Shown here piece after piece: positions 45,864 to 56,875 of a DNA stretch of 64,000 bases. A program made the translations under genes and the position numbers. Under the pieces are notes generated by a model that saw nothing but the letters and a program-made list of their open reading frames with translations, ran no database searches and had not been told where the DNA came from. Numbering within the stretch: position 1 is the stretch's first letter; each line of letters starts with the position of its first letter. Origin of the DNA: Vanessa cardui (lineage: Eukaryota > Arthropoda > Insecta > Lepidoptera > Nymphalidae); contig NC_061140.1 in assembly GCF_905220365.1 (NCBI RefSeq), forward strand, positions 12,402,501 through 12,466,500, read 5' to 3'.

Positions 45864-46559
45864 ATTATGAGATATAATTATATAGCGTATCTAATACACT
45901 TACCTAATAAAATATATCACATTTACCTAACATTACGTTTACCTAACACTGTTTATACGCAATTAACAAGATCAGCTTGAATTTTAATTAAACATTAACG
46001 CCAATTAAATTTTTATGTTAAAGCGTTTCGATCGTAAATATTAAAATTAGAATTTTCGGTCGTTAAAGTTTTGTTGCCTCTTCAAAAATTATCAGTTAAA
46101 GCTTTAAATACACTGAAAGGAGAGCGAAGCGATTGCGAAGATGAATTTAGAACAGCTTAACCGCTAACATACGATAAAATTAAATTAAAGAAACCACTTT
46201 AATTTAATTTAATACATTAATTTTTAAAGCAGGATTCATTTCAGAAATCGTTTTGTAAATCCATTCTTATTGCTTTTTTACATGGTGTATAGGTGTTACA
46301 TTACATACAAAAAGTGATAGATATAATGCTCTACGTGATATTATATTTTATTTTACCAATTACTATTTTATAATTATTCTTATTACTGTTGACTTATATT
46401 TCAATTCCCAAGTTATTTTAGTAAACATCTTAAGGTAGGCAATTAAAACATTACTTATGAATACTTTTGGTTTATTTTGTATATTTGTAACTTGATCTAT
46501 TATGACTCAAGACAAGACTATATAAATGATGCAGACGCGATATGTATAAATTTAATTAT
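45864..46559. other. unassigned AT-rich stretch
   Basis: Nothing recognised. Confidence 0.4.
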
Positions 46560-46705
46560 TTATTGTTATTTAACTACTGAGATTCTTGCCTGTATTTCTC
46601 GGTAGAATCTACTTTTCGATGGCAGATTTACATTTATATCAACGCTGTAAAATGACTTAAAAACCCCTATCACCCAACTTGAAATAAATAATATTTTCAT
46701 TTAAT
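46560..46705 (+). repeat. family E, decayed
   Basis: 'gagattcttgcctgtatttc', 'tcggtagaatctacttttcg', 'ctgtaaaatgacttaaaaac' and 'cacccaacttgaaataaata'. Confidence 0.65.
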
Positions 46706-46802
46706 TTTTATCACATTGGAACAGCATGTTCAATAGAAGTAGCTGTAATTCAGCTGTAAGACATTCCTAAACATCCCAAAAGGCCTAATTTTTATTTAAC
46801 AA

Positions 46803-46996
46803 CTAGTGGTCGCCCACAGGATTGCTCGCGTTTTAGGGGATCGGTTGTCATGAATTAGGCAAAAAAATAGCCTGTGTATTCCCTTCATTGGAGTTCAAGT
46901 TCTGCTTCACAGTAAAATTTCGTCAAATTCGGTTCATTGCTTTCGAAGTTAAAGAGCAACAGACGGACAGACGGAAAAAGTTACTTTCAAATTTAT
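46803..46996 (-). mobile_element. Lep1-type Helitron (family C)
   Basis: A|CTAGTGGTCGCCCACAGG, 'attaggcaaaaaaatagcct', 'tcgtcaaattcggttcattg' and 'gagcaacagacggacagacg'. Confidence 0.82.
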
Positions 46997-47249
46997 AGTA
47001 TTAGTAAACACATAAATAAAGTAATTAGTCGAGCTCGTCTAGTCGCAGCATTATATACATTATACATATTAGATTGGTATTCGCTTCGCTTCGCGTCACA
47101 ACTGGTGTAGATGTACAGACGGCGTCGCGGACGCTTTCTCTCGCTTGGTCATGCAGATGTTCTAACCTAACTCTTTTACATATGAGATGAAAAATGTAGG
47201 GCACAGTCAAATGTAAATTTAAACACAAGGGACATAATATATTTGATGA

Positions 47250-47460
47250 TCGGCGGCTTGCTTTGTCTTATAAGATTTGTTTTTGCGTGCAGCTTTGCCT
47301 CTGCGTTAGCCTCGTAGGTTGTACGTATAAAACGCCTAAATCCTTCCTTAGAATTCAGGTACTACATACCAAATTTCTTCAAATTAGATTCAGAGTTCGA
47401 GCCTTGAAACTGACAAACAGACAACGAATTGATAATATTAGTACTTATAGATGGTTCATA
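47250..47460 (-). mobile_element. Lep1-type Helitron (family C), divergent
   Basis: 'gcgtgcagctttgcctctgc', 'aatccttccttagaattcag', 'taccaaatttcttcaaatta' and 'ctgacaaacagacaacgaat'. Ends unclear. Confidence 0.45.
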
Positions 47461-48544
47461 GTTACTATTGTATTTGGTGTATAGTATGTATAGATGATAG
47501 TGTACCTTTAGTACACTATTATATTGTAGATCATTTGCATGCCTTCCTTCCATTATTAAATGAAAAAATAAACACATTTATTTGGTAACAATTAATATTA
47601 TTATAAAATAAATATTAGAACACAATAAATGTATTATGTACTACTGTGTATCAATAATTATGTAATCTGGAAGATGTGTAGCACAACTATTATTTATGAC
47701 ATATTATGACTAGCTATGTAACTATACAAAATAGAAGCAGCTTGGGATTTGATATATAAAGGTAAAAAAAAATAACAATACCGTGACATAATGTCTTATG
47801 TGCCATGATTTTTAAAACAGTAATTGTTTAATTGTAACTTTTTGTATAACCATAAAGGTCGCAAGGAATTTTCTTGTCACGTTTTCTTTTTTTATTTTTG
47901 TTCTTTTCGTCTGGATTAAATAACTGTATAGACGAAACTTCCACCGGATCAGCATTATAAATGTAAATGAAGGCGGAGGTAAAAATTACAAAACTCGCTA
48001 TACATTCGCCCGCGGCGTCGCACGTTGCGTGTCACATAATCGTATTTTAAATGAGAACGCTTTGTCGTGCCGCCTTTTAATTTTAAGTTCACTAGGGCAA
48101 GTCGTTCTAAGTCGGACACTGAAAATGTAATTTGAAATTAAACATTTGAATATCGAACTTTATTTTTATTTATTACTTACCTTTACCTATTCATAATATT
48201 AAATAATTAATTAAAAAAAATAAAACATAAATATTTGACGTTTATTGCACAGTAGGTACAATTTGGAGTTGACGATGATTTGAATCAAGAGTATTGATAA
48301 CTACTGAGCAGGTTTATTATCAGTACAATTTTCATCCAGTTATTTCTTAAAGATCCTTCTTCAATAAACTCAATTTTGATATCTCAAAATTGGTAGTTTA
48401 TATACAAAAGTGTCTACAGGATGATGTGAGAACCTTTGTTTTATTGACTACAACTAAACAATGTTTTGAGTTTGAGTTGAGTTTTGTGTCCATCATATAA
48501 AAATTATGAATAATTTCAAATGTACAGACGCAATTTCTACGTTA
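47461..48544. other. unassigned, with a Helitron scrap
   Basis: 'tcgcccgcggcgtcgcacgt' at about 48007 is an isolated Helitron 3' module. Nothing else recognised. Confidence 0.35.
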
Positions 48545-48715
48545 CTCTCATAATCCGTTGGGACAGCAAATTTAAACCAACCGGAAAGAGTTCAGGCGCA
48601 GACGTGAAAGCTTTAAGTGCTTTTGACTCCGGGCTGACATTTATTTGTCGATCCAGGATTTGAACCCAGGACCTTGGGATCCTGCCTCATATCGAGCTAT
48701 GTAAGGAGGAAGTTA
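48545..48715 (+). repeat. family G repeat with tRNA-like end
   Basis: 'taatccgttgggacagcaaa', 'ccaaccggaaagagttcagg', 'cgcagacgtgaaagctttaa', 'tgactccgggctgacattta' and 'ggatttgaacccaggacctt'. The last module resembles a tRNA T-arm on the minus strand, but no tRNA fold can be completed. Confidence 0.65.
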
Positions 48716-49319
48716 TAAAATTAGCGTCAGCATAAAAAGGTGGCAGGTATAAAAGTACAGTCAGCAGAAAAAAATTGTCACAAGCAAGAATCGAATATAT
48801 AACAAGTTCGCTGACCACACTCGTCATCTCATCGGTGACTAATTAGAATAAAATCTCGTGTTATTTTATTGCATCGATCTGGTTTGGCTACATTGCAGGG
48901 GATACTAACTAGAGAGGAATCCGTGGCCCTTAAGAAATTTCCGTAATAACGTCGAATCTGCGTGTGTTTTATTTTTCGTTCATTAATTTATAACTATCAT
49001 TACTCCTAATGAGGGAACATCGGCAACTGACATTCATAGCTCCTGTATTTATAGTTAAGATTTAATTTGTCTTGTAAATCACGTGAATTACTTAAAATCA
49101 ATAAAATTTTAATTAACAAACAAAAATTAATTAAAAATAGTTACTGTATAAAGCTTTATTGTTGTTTAAATTAGAATGGCAATAACACTGGCAGTATTTC
49201 CTTGTTGAATCGTAATACCGATCTTCAGGGCACAATACGAACCAGCCCTTCTGTCACCAATGAAGGCAATAAGCCATTGAAGGCGTGAATGTGAAGAATA
49301 AGTACCGATACGAAGATAA
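48716..49319. other. unassigned
   Basis: Nothing recognised. Confidence 0.4.
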
Positions 49320-49400
49320 CAGCCTGTACATATCCCACAGTTGGGCTAAGGCCTTCGCTTTGCTAAAAAAGCTTCTCCGACACATTGCATCTTCTCGTAT
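49320..49400 (-). repeat. SINE D 3' fragment
   Basis: 'acagcctgtacatatcccac' and 'agttgggctaaggccttcgc'. Confidence 0.6.
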
Positions 49401-49711
49401 TACTTTAAGATATGTTAGATGAATAGTTGATTTCATACATATATTTACACATATTTAGTGAAAAGCTATTTTAATATTACAAACAGACACTCTAATTTTA
49501 TTACACGTATACATGATTTATATATTTTTAATGGAACTATAAAGTCGCCATGTTTGAACGCTCCAAAGGTCTGCTGTCACTACTTTGCCCGGATAAGCTT
49601 TTAATTCATTAAAACAATAGCTCGCGGGTTGTTAGGCATCTTGTGAATTTAAAATACATGAAACTTATTTTTTTTTAATTACAATCACTATCACTATATA
49701 TTATATATATC
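49401..49711. other. unassigned AT-rich stretch
   Basis: Nothing recognised. Confidence 0.4.
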
Positions 49712-50008
49712 TCACTTGGTGATAGAGCTTTGTGCAAGCCCGTCTGGGTAGGTACCACCCACTCGTCAGTTATTCTACCGCCAAATAACAGTACTCAGTA
49801 TTGTTGTATTCCGGTCTGAAGGGTGAGTGAGCCAGTGTAACTACAGGCACAAGGGACATAACATCTTAGTTCCCAAGGTTGGTGGCACATTGACGATGTA
49901 AGGAATAGTTAATATTTCTTACAGCGTCATTGTCTATGGGTGATGGTGATAACTTGCCATCAGGTGGCCCATATGCTCGTCCGCCAAAACTTGTAACATA
50001 AAAAAAAC
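49712..50008 (+). repeat. family A, full length, least mutated
   Basis: Runs from 'cacttggtgatagagctttg' to 'gctcgtccgccaaaacttgt' and 'aacataaaaaaaa', with the 'gcgtcattgtctatgggtga' block that is missing from 42889-43180. Confidence 0.92.
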
Positions 50009-50130
50009 ATAGTCCCCCTCCGCGTCTATCTTACTTTATGTTCGAAATAAACAATTTTTTATATCCTATTTTGTTGCATTTTTTGTAGATTATGTTACTA
50101 CTTAGGTAATGAACATTATTTTTATTTTCA

Positions 50131-50240
50131 TCGTCATCATCATCATCAGCCCATATTCGTCCACTGCTGGATATAGGCTTCTCCAATTGCATGGCACTGA
50201 GATCTATTTAGGTTACTCGCGTCCAGCTCCTGGCAGCCGT
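50131..50240 (-). mobile_element. RTE-type LINE 3' end
   Basis: The plus strand starts with a (TCA)n run (complement of the 3' tail), then 'cagcccatattcgtccactg', 'ctggatataggcttctccaa' and 'cgcgtccagctcctggcagc'. Only the terminal ~110 bp is present. Confidence 0.7.
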
Positions 50241-50329
50241 CTTGCGTTTATTTTATTATTTATATTTTCTATTCTTGATATTTTCTTGATACAATGTTCC
50301 TGTAACAAGTCTCAAGATTTAAAGTTTTT

Positions 50330-50985
50330 TTTTTATGGCATAGGTGGCAAACGAGCAGGAGGCTCACCTGATGGAAAGTGACTACCACCGCCCATGGACA
50401 TCTGCAACACCAGGGGGCTTGCAGGTTCGTTGCCGGCCTTTCAAAAAGGAGCACGCTATTTTCGTGAAGGTTCCCATGTCGTATCGGTTCGGAAAAATGC
50501 CGACGAAAGCTGGTTCCACTAAGTGGTTGTGCGAGGCAGAAAATGTCTGAGAAATCGCGCTGTTGTGGATTTTCGGACATCAAGGTGGTGCGGGTGAAAC
50601 TTAGAATTTTGGCGAGATGTCCGAAGGTGAAATTCAGCAGCCAGAATTAATCCGAACAATTCCTCGGAACATTCCCCGTGAAAAATTCGGTAGAAGATGC
50701 AGAGTGATCCGACATCTCTACGCAAAGCCAAAGGATCAAGGAGATCGGAAAGGGCTTGAACGTCGATAACTCGAGCCGCTCTACGTTGGATGCGGTCAAA
50801 TGGAAGGAGCTGGTACTGGGGAGCACCCACCCAGAGGTGAGAGCAGTACTCCATGTGAGGCCGAATTTGCGCCTTGTAAAGTTTTAGGCGATGGGCCGAC
50901 GTGAAATACTGTCTCGCCTTGCTGAACACACCCAGCTTTTTTGAAGCCAATTTGGCTTTGCCTTCCAATTGACTGCGGAACTGAA
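50330..50985 (-). mobile_element. Jockey-type LINE, 5'-truncated
   Basis: The 3' end is at left: the complement of the A-tail is the T-run at 50324-50334, followed by 'ggcaaacgagcaggaggctc'. The 5' break is near 50985, where coding homology stops. 'taaag' on both sides (about 50319 and 50989) may be the target duplication. The element contains the C-terminal coding end and about 190 bp of 3' untranslated sequence, which is the part shared with family A. Confidence 0.85.
50519..50968 (-). CDS. LINE reverse-transcriptase C-terminal segment (degraded)
   Basis: 149 codons. Carries the signature LYKAQIRPHMEYCSHLW followed by RIQRRAARVIDV and LALRRDVGSLCIFYRIFHGE, the conserved thumb/C-terminal region of Jockey-clade reverse transcriptases that follows the YxDD catalytic core. 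The catalytic core itself is not in the fragment. The normal ending (FLPRT, then a W-rich motif) leaves this frame at about 50530 and continues in another frame, so a frameshift has occurred. The protein would have served target-primed reverse transcription; this copy cannot. Confidence 0.88.
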   Translation of the reverse strand: MEGKAKLASKKLGVFSKARQYFTSAHRLKLYKAQIRPHMEYCSHLWVGAPQYQLLPFDRIQRRAARVIDVQALSDLLDPLALRRDVGSLCIFYRIFHGECSEELFGLILAAEFHLRTSRQNSKFHPHHLDVRKSTTARFLRHFLPRTTT

Positions 50986-51639
50986 CGAGTAAAGTAAAGT
51001 ATTATTAAAGTATTCATTTTACAAGTATCACGGCGTTTCAGTTCCAGCACAAAGCTATAAAAAAAAGAAGTGAGCGTTACTTCTTAATAACATTTGTAAA
51101 TAATTTAATTTTTAAGGATACAATTTAAAAACATAATAGTGTTATGCGAAGTTCGTACAGTGTTGCTAGTCATAAAAAAACACGGTTCAATGTCCTTTGT
51201 AAACGCTAAGGAACATTAAGAAAGGAATTTTTATGACATACTGTTTAATAACCTAATCTAATTATGAAATACTTTTATAAAAGAGTTCTTATATAACAAC
51301 GGTACATTTAGTGAGGGTAGTTAAATATTTCCTGATTATTTTTAAAATGACAAATGGACCATCACCGGGTTTGAGGGTATGATGATCCAAATAATCGTAC
51401 CGTCAAGTTTCAAGACCAGTTTTGTGATAATGGAAGATGTATAAAACGTCATAGTAATTTATGTGATCAAACTTTTTAACAAAAGAAGAAAATAATGGTA
51501 ATGACATTTGATGGATCAATTTGGTTATATTGATCTCCGTGTTTGTGTGCGTAGTATGGATCAGTTTTAACACGATCCGCCATACCAGCGTATGAAAATA
51601 TTTTGCTCCTTGTGTCCGGAGACCGGAAAATATATAGGA
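50986..51639. other. unassigned
   Basis: Nothing recognised. Confidence 0.4.
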
Positions 51640-51835
51640 TACCACCAATGACTTTGAAAAGTTATATTCTAGTTTTAAGTTTGAGTGAGCCATTGTAATT
51701 ATACGCACGAAGAACTAACATTAGTTCTCAAGGTAAGTGACGCATTTACAATATAACTATGATGTACAATAAGACTATGATGTATATGACCGGTGATAAC
51801 CGCTTATAATCCTCAGGTAACCCATCGATCTGTAT
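51640..51835 (+). repeat. family A, decayed
   Basis: 'agtttgagtgagccattgta', 'gttctcaaggtaagtgacgc', 'ccggtgataaccgcttataa' and 'cctcaggtaacccat'. It ends just before the next Helitron. Confidence 0.65.
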
Positions 51836-51841
51836 ATTATA

Positions 51842-52489
51842 CTAGCGACCTGCTCCGGATTCGCATGGGTTCAATACTGATTTTAAATAAACTTTTCATA
51901 AGACATTCATTACCATCCATAGCACTCGGTCCCAACGTTTTAAATCTGTAATATCTTCGAAAATACTCTTTTAAATTACGTCCTATAAACAGTCACATTG
52001 ATCTATATTAAATGCACAATCTATTGAGGTACTTAATTGGATAAGGATTAATGTTGTATTGTTTTAAATCACTTCGAAAATAAGCCATTATATTACACAT
52101 GTATTATAAAAATAAACCTTCCTCTTTTTTATAGTATAGGTTGGCGGACGAGCATATAGACAATGACTCTGTAAGAAAAAAATAACTATTCCTTACATCG
52201 TCAATGCGCCACCAACCTTGGGAACTAAGGTGTTATGTCCTTTGTGCCTATAGTTACACTGGCTCACTCACCCTTCAAACCGGAACACAATAAGTACTGT
52301 TATTTGGCGATAGAATAACTGATGAGTGGATGGAACCTTCCCAGACGGGCTTGCACAAAGCCCTACCACCAAGTATCTCTTGAACAGATCGATCTATTAA
52401 AAAATGCACTAAAATCTAAGCATATTTAAACAGCATACACAGGGACAGAGAGACAATGATAAGGGGCTTTGTTTTTCACTATGTAGTGA
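51842..52489 (-). mobile_element. Lep1-type Helitron (family B) hosting a family A insertion
   Basis: A|CTAGCGACCTGCTCCGGATT at left; 'ggcttt' to 'actatgtagtga'|T at right. The 51900-52080 interior differs from other copies, so this copy carries extra or replaced DNA besides the nested repeat. Confidence 0.8.
52124..52376 (-). repeat. family A nested in the Helitron
   Basis: Starts with the T-run of the tail ('tcttttttatagtataggtt') and ends 'agccctaccaccaagta'. 'ctctt' lies on both sides. The 'gggccacctgatgg' block is deleted. Confidence 0.9.
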
Positions 52490-52616
52490 TAAACACAAAA
52501 ATACTGCTAATATCCAGACTCAGAATTACTTTTTTTTACATATTATACATACTATATTTTTTTAAATAGTTTGAACATACGAAGTCTACATCTCAACCCT
52601 TATAAATAGGTTATTC

Positions 52617-52826
52617 AAATCAAATCAAAATAAACTTTATTGAAGTAGGCTTTTACAAGCACTTTTGAATCGTCATTTAACAATTAAGTTAAGCTACCAC
52701 CTGTTCGGAAAGTAGATTCTAACGAGAAGAACCGGCAAGAAACTCAGTAGCAACCCTTTTTAAGATTTAAAAAATACAAAGACATGTTAGTTGACATCCT
52801 GCTTGGACGTCAACTGATATTAATTT
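52617..52826 (-). repeat. family E repeat
   Basis: 'tcaaatcaaatcaaaataaa' (tail complement), 'ttgaagtaggcttttacaag' and 'ggcaagaaactcagtagcaa', ending 'gcttggacgtcaactgatat'. Confidence 0.88.
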
Positions 52827-53365
52827 AATGTTGTCTTAAATTTTCATTTAAGTTGGTATTAATTTATTTATCTTAGAATAACGAGACCGATTCAAAATAA
52901 ATATTCAAATGATAATCACAAGTTTTCGATGAAAATGGACCATTATAGTTATACAGACTATATTACGTTACTATGCGTACTTGTAAATTGAGCTAGGCTT
53001 ATATGTGTGCGTTAATAATTTTAATTGCTAGTATGGAATTTGAGTGGTGTGGTTATAAAATTCACTTAAATTTCATAATATCATTTTTACGGTAATAGAG
53101 TTGTTGAACTAATTATATGGTTTAACAAACACATTAAGCATTAATTATAACACAACAGGCTGTATTTACGTTACTTCTTCCGGGTAGAGATTTGATATGA
53201 AAACTATATTTATTTTTTCTCAGAACCTTAAATATTCACACACTAAGCACGCCTCTATAATTATATTTTATTACAATTAACTTAGCAAAAACATAATTTG
53301 TATTTTTTGGTGTCTTTACCTTTTTTTCACGCACACATAGAAAATCTGTGAGCTCAGGATGGTGA
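52827..53365. other. unassigned
   Basis: An AATAAA at about 53268 on the minus strand lies roughly 100 bp past the stop of the following ORF. Confidence 0.4.
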
Positions 53366-53638
53366 TTAAACGTGGAGTAGCGCGTCTTCGTCAGTAAATA
53401 GGTCTACATATAAAGTACACGTAAAGTTTTTTTTAATTTGAGGCATTATTGTAATTTCATTTTCAGTTACGTGTGCAACCAATTTATTCTTTTCACGTAA
53501 GTACAGGTGAAAAGTAGAAAGAAGATCATTATCTTCATTATTTCGAGTCAAATAGAGTATAAGTTCCTTTAAGACTGGCAAGGTATCAGCAACTTCTCCT
53601 ATTTTACAGGTTTCCATGGGTTTCATCGGTAAACCCAT
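53366..53638 (-). CDS. 90-codon ORF, best host-gene candidate, product unknown
   Basis: ATG start with an in-frame TAA four codons upstream, so the start is well defined; TAA stop. Codon choice is mixed, RNY-like, and not what AT drift gives. The peptide is acidic and amphipathic: EVADTLPVLKELILYLTRNN (helix), then a segment with alternating hydrophobics and TCTLYVDLFTDEDALLHV at the C-terminus. No signal peptide, no membrane segment. It overlaps none of the repeat families, and an AATAAA follows on the same strand. It could be a small intron-less gene, a terminal exon, or a retrocopy fragment. I do not recognise the family. Confidence 0.4.
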   Translation of the reverse strand: MGLPMKPMETCKIGEVADTLPVLKELILYLTRNNEDNDLLSTFHLYLREKNKLVAHVTENEITIMPQIKKNFTCTLYVDLFTDEDALLHV

Positions 53639-53829
53639 ATTACGAGATTAAACCTTATATTTCTCTCTTCTCGTTTACGTAAATTGAATGTGGGTGATGT
53701 CAATAAAAATAATAAATAATTATTAGTTACATACTTACTAGAACATATTCCACAGTCTCTAAATCTGAAATAAATTTTATCGATATCTATACTAATTTTA
53801 TAATGAAATACATTTTATGTTTAAACTTA

Positions 53830-53895
53830 CAATGGGTACTATTCTCTTCTTACTATCGGGTGGTATATATGCTCGTCCGTCAAATATAACATACA
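53830..53895 (+). repeat. family A tail fragment
   Basis: 'cttactatcgggtggtatat' and 'atgctcgtccgtcaaatata' only. Confidence 0.6.
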
Positions 53896-54501
53896 TTAAA
53901 TTATATAATATTATCTAAGCTAACTATCAAAACGAGTGCCAAAAAAATCTTGCACTACATGGGCATAATTACAAGTTGCGTGTTCAAATTACTCTCCACG
54001 ATTGTTTAAGGGTTTCTCTATTTCTATCAAGATAAAATGGATTTATTGTTGAAGAAAATATATAATTTTTGTTAAAATTAACGCGTACATATGTCACGCG
54101 ATACGCCTTATAAACGATTGCAGTGTTATGACGTCATAATGAGTTATTTATGTACAATAGTACAGTCAGAGTAAGAAAAGCTTCGTCAGTTTTCAATTCA
54201 TTACTTTATCAAATCTTAAACTCTTAATACCTTTTGAATCTAAACATAACACGACCAAAATGTCATTATCAATCGGTAAATCAGATTATCGCTCATACTG
54301 AACACACGGAAATAGATCTTAAAATGACGAACCTTTTCTTACTCTGACTGTACAAGGGTGATAAATAGTAACGTAAGTTTCACATTTCAGTTAATTACAT
54401 TTACATAATTCGAAGCCTTTTATCGTTAGTTTATATTACGATTCGTTGATATAATATATTGTTTTATTTAAAGCCCTTAATTACATGGAATTAAAGATGT
54501 A
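53896..54501. other. unassigned
   Basis: 'tacagtcagagtaagaaaag' at 54160 reappears inverted at about 54330-54352 ('tttcttactctgactgta'), giving an inverted repeat of about 18 bp spaced by about 160 bp. Confidence 0.45.
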
Positions 54502-54717
54502 TCACTACATAGTATAAAACAAAGTCGCTTTCTCTGTCCCTATATCCCTAACTACGCGACGGATTTTGATGCATTTTTTTTGAAATAAAAGTGATTCTAA
54601 AAGAGGATTTTTATATATAATACATGGACAATTAAGTAAAGAGACTCTGACAATTTTAGAAGTTACCACTGTGATGTCATATCATTACACCCGTGCGAAG
54701 CCAGGGCGGGTCGCAAG
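54502..54717 (+). mobile_element. Lep1-type Helitron (family B)
   Basis: A|TCACTACATAGTATAAAACA to 'agggcgggtcgcaag'|T (CTAG altered to CAAG). Confidence 0.85.
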
Positions 54718-54726
54718 TTCGTCATA

Positions 54727-54934
54727 AAATAAATAATAAATATCACATACATTACTATGATTCCAATGTAAGTAGCTAAAGCACTTGTGTTATGGAAAAT
54801 CAGAAGTAACGACGATACCACAAACATCCAGACCCAAGACAAAATAGAAAAATAATGAACTTTTTTGACTCGGCCGGGAATCGAAGCCTTCGGAGTGGCG
54901 TACACGTGATAGCTGTAGTACCATGGAGGTCGTC
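54727..54934 (-). repeat. SINE F
   Basis: 'tcacatacattactatgatt', 'aaagcacttgtgttatggaa', 'gactcggccgggaatcgaag' and 'ccatggaggtcgtc'. Inserted only 9 bp from the Helitron end. Confidence 0.88.
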
Positions 54935-56035
54935 GAAAATCATTTACAAAAATATAATTAAGTCATATATCAAACCAATATATTACACAAAACAACTACA
55001 ACCTGAAGAATCAATATCGAAACTAAATACAAAATTTTAGTGAACAATATTGTTTACTAGTGTGAGTGTATAAGTACTTGTGTTTTTGTGTAGGTATAGT
55101 ATGACACAACTTAGATGTCATCGGTAAAATACGTAAAAAGTACGCTATCCCAAATTATCAATATTTATTTCTTACGTAAATATGATCTTTACACAAACGT
55201 AATAACTTGTAAAATCATATGACCTAATATATTCGTCAATTTGACATATCGACTTACGTGCACCTGCTTTCTCGGGCTTAACTGACGCGAGAATTTATAG
55301 CGACGAATAGCGACGAATAGCGTCGAATGGCGCGATAGGGAACTATTTCTATTGGTTGTATAAATCGGCAGTAATTTATTGAATTCGTTTTTTTTTTTTA
55401 ATTTGCTGATGCTACATCTAAGTTGTGTCATACTATACGTAGATAAATAAACAAGTTAACATTCTATTTTTGTCGTAAATACTCGGTTGATATGGAATAT
55501 TTATTATTTAACTGTATATGTCAAAGCAAAGAATTGATGTTCAAATGTTCTTATAGCATAAAGCCGTTACAAGTGAGATTTACTTATATTGCCAGCGTAG
55601 TTGTGTGTAAAATCTATTATCCAAGCTATTGTGAAGAGTAATGTCATACGTTTTCATCTCGTTTTCAGCGATCACTATCATAATATATGTATTTTCTTAG
55701 GCGTTCAAAGGTCAATAAACCCTTAATACTAATAGCAAAATCTGGAAGATGTTCACGATATGATCGCGATGAGGACCCGAGAGAAACCAAGACGAATCGC
55801 ACACCATTTGTCAAGTTAATAATAACATTGAAGTACCGTTGACAAAAACATTATTTTTTTTTAATGTTCAATATATATTATAAAGTAATATTATACTTAT
55901 AAGTTAATTAATAACTTCAGGTCCATAGTGATCATTAATATATATTAAGCGCTAACACTATGTGCGAGAAAGATTTTTTTTTTGATCAGAAACAAATACA
56001 ATGCCATCTATGTTGGCAAATCTCAAATATGATAC
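54935..56035. other. unassigned, with a small tandem repeat
   Basis: Apart from 55299-55328 nothing was recognised. Confidence 0.4.
55299..55328. repeat. 10-bp tandem repeat, three units
   Basis: 'agcgacgaat' twice, then 'agcgtcgaat', followed by a fading 'ggcgcgatag'. Confidence 0.85.
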
Positions 56036-56130
56036 ACCAACATCATCATCATCATAGTCATCATCATCAGCCCGTACCCGTCCACTGCTGGACATAGGCC
56101 TCTCCAAGTGCACGCCACTGTGGTCTTTCT
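56036..56130 (-). mobile_element. RTE-type LINE 3' end
   Basis: (ATC)n run then 'cagcccgtacccgtccactg' and 'ctggacataggcctctccaa'. Slightly closer to the usual lepidopteran consensus than 50131-50240. Confidence 0.72.
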
Positions 56131-56875
56131 CCGGCTACTACTGTTTTTCCTTAATTTACTGTTTTTCTCACATGCAGCACACACGCATGATATATCAACC
56201 TTACTTAATTTGAGTTTCTGTTCTGTGGTGAGACAAACTACTTTACACATAATTTAATATTACACGTCACTGTTTTGGGTACCCTACCGCTACAGTACCG
56301 CAGTCTATTGAGTCATTCCTCTTATCAGCACCTGCATTCATTCCTTATTAACTTCGCGCTGTAAATCTCGTTATTAATCCGATTCGACTTGCTTTAGCAA
56401 GAATAATTTATTGTAAATGCATTTATGATATTGATGAAATGAACAACTGTGTAGTAATAATAGTAACTGTAAATTTGCATATTTACCCAACAGACACGGT
56501 CCTAAAGAGGGTGTGGCGTTTGTTGTGCTTATAATATTAGATGGGGTACATATTACAAGGTATAGCGATAATGTTGGTAAAACTTGAGATTGATTTTGAA
56601 GATGGTTAAAACTACTCAGAATAGTGTTGAAAAGAATCAAAATATATGTACCTAACTGTGTAACTAGACTTTTGAAAAATTCTGATTTGTTACTTTACTA
56701 ATAGTTCGCAATATAAGAACCACGGCAGATCATTAAGTTTATTTGTAGTTTATTTTATTTGTTTATTTAATATATTTCTTTTTTCCAATTTATATTAAAA
56801 TAAGAAACGAAATAAATTCATTAGAAAATTTTTTTGCTAACGTCAGAAAACCTAATTTAATTCTGTTGAATTTAT
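56131..56875. other. unassigned
   Basis: Nothing recognised. Confidence 0.4.

Noticed and set aside
48640..48715. tRNA-like sequence on the minus strand with a T-arm-like module.
   Set aside because: No complete cloverleaf can be drawn; it is part of the family G repeat.
50796..51050. 84-codon minus-strand ORF next to the LINE ORF.
   Set aside because: Overlaps the reverse-transcriptase frame in another register; a shadow.
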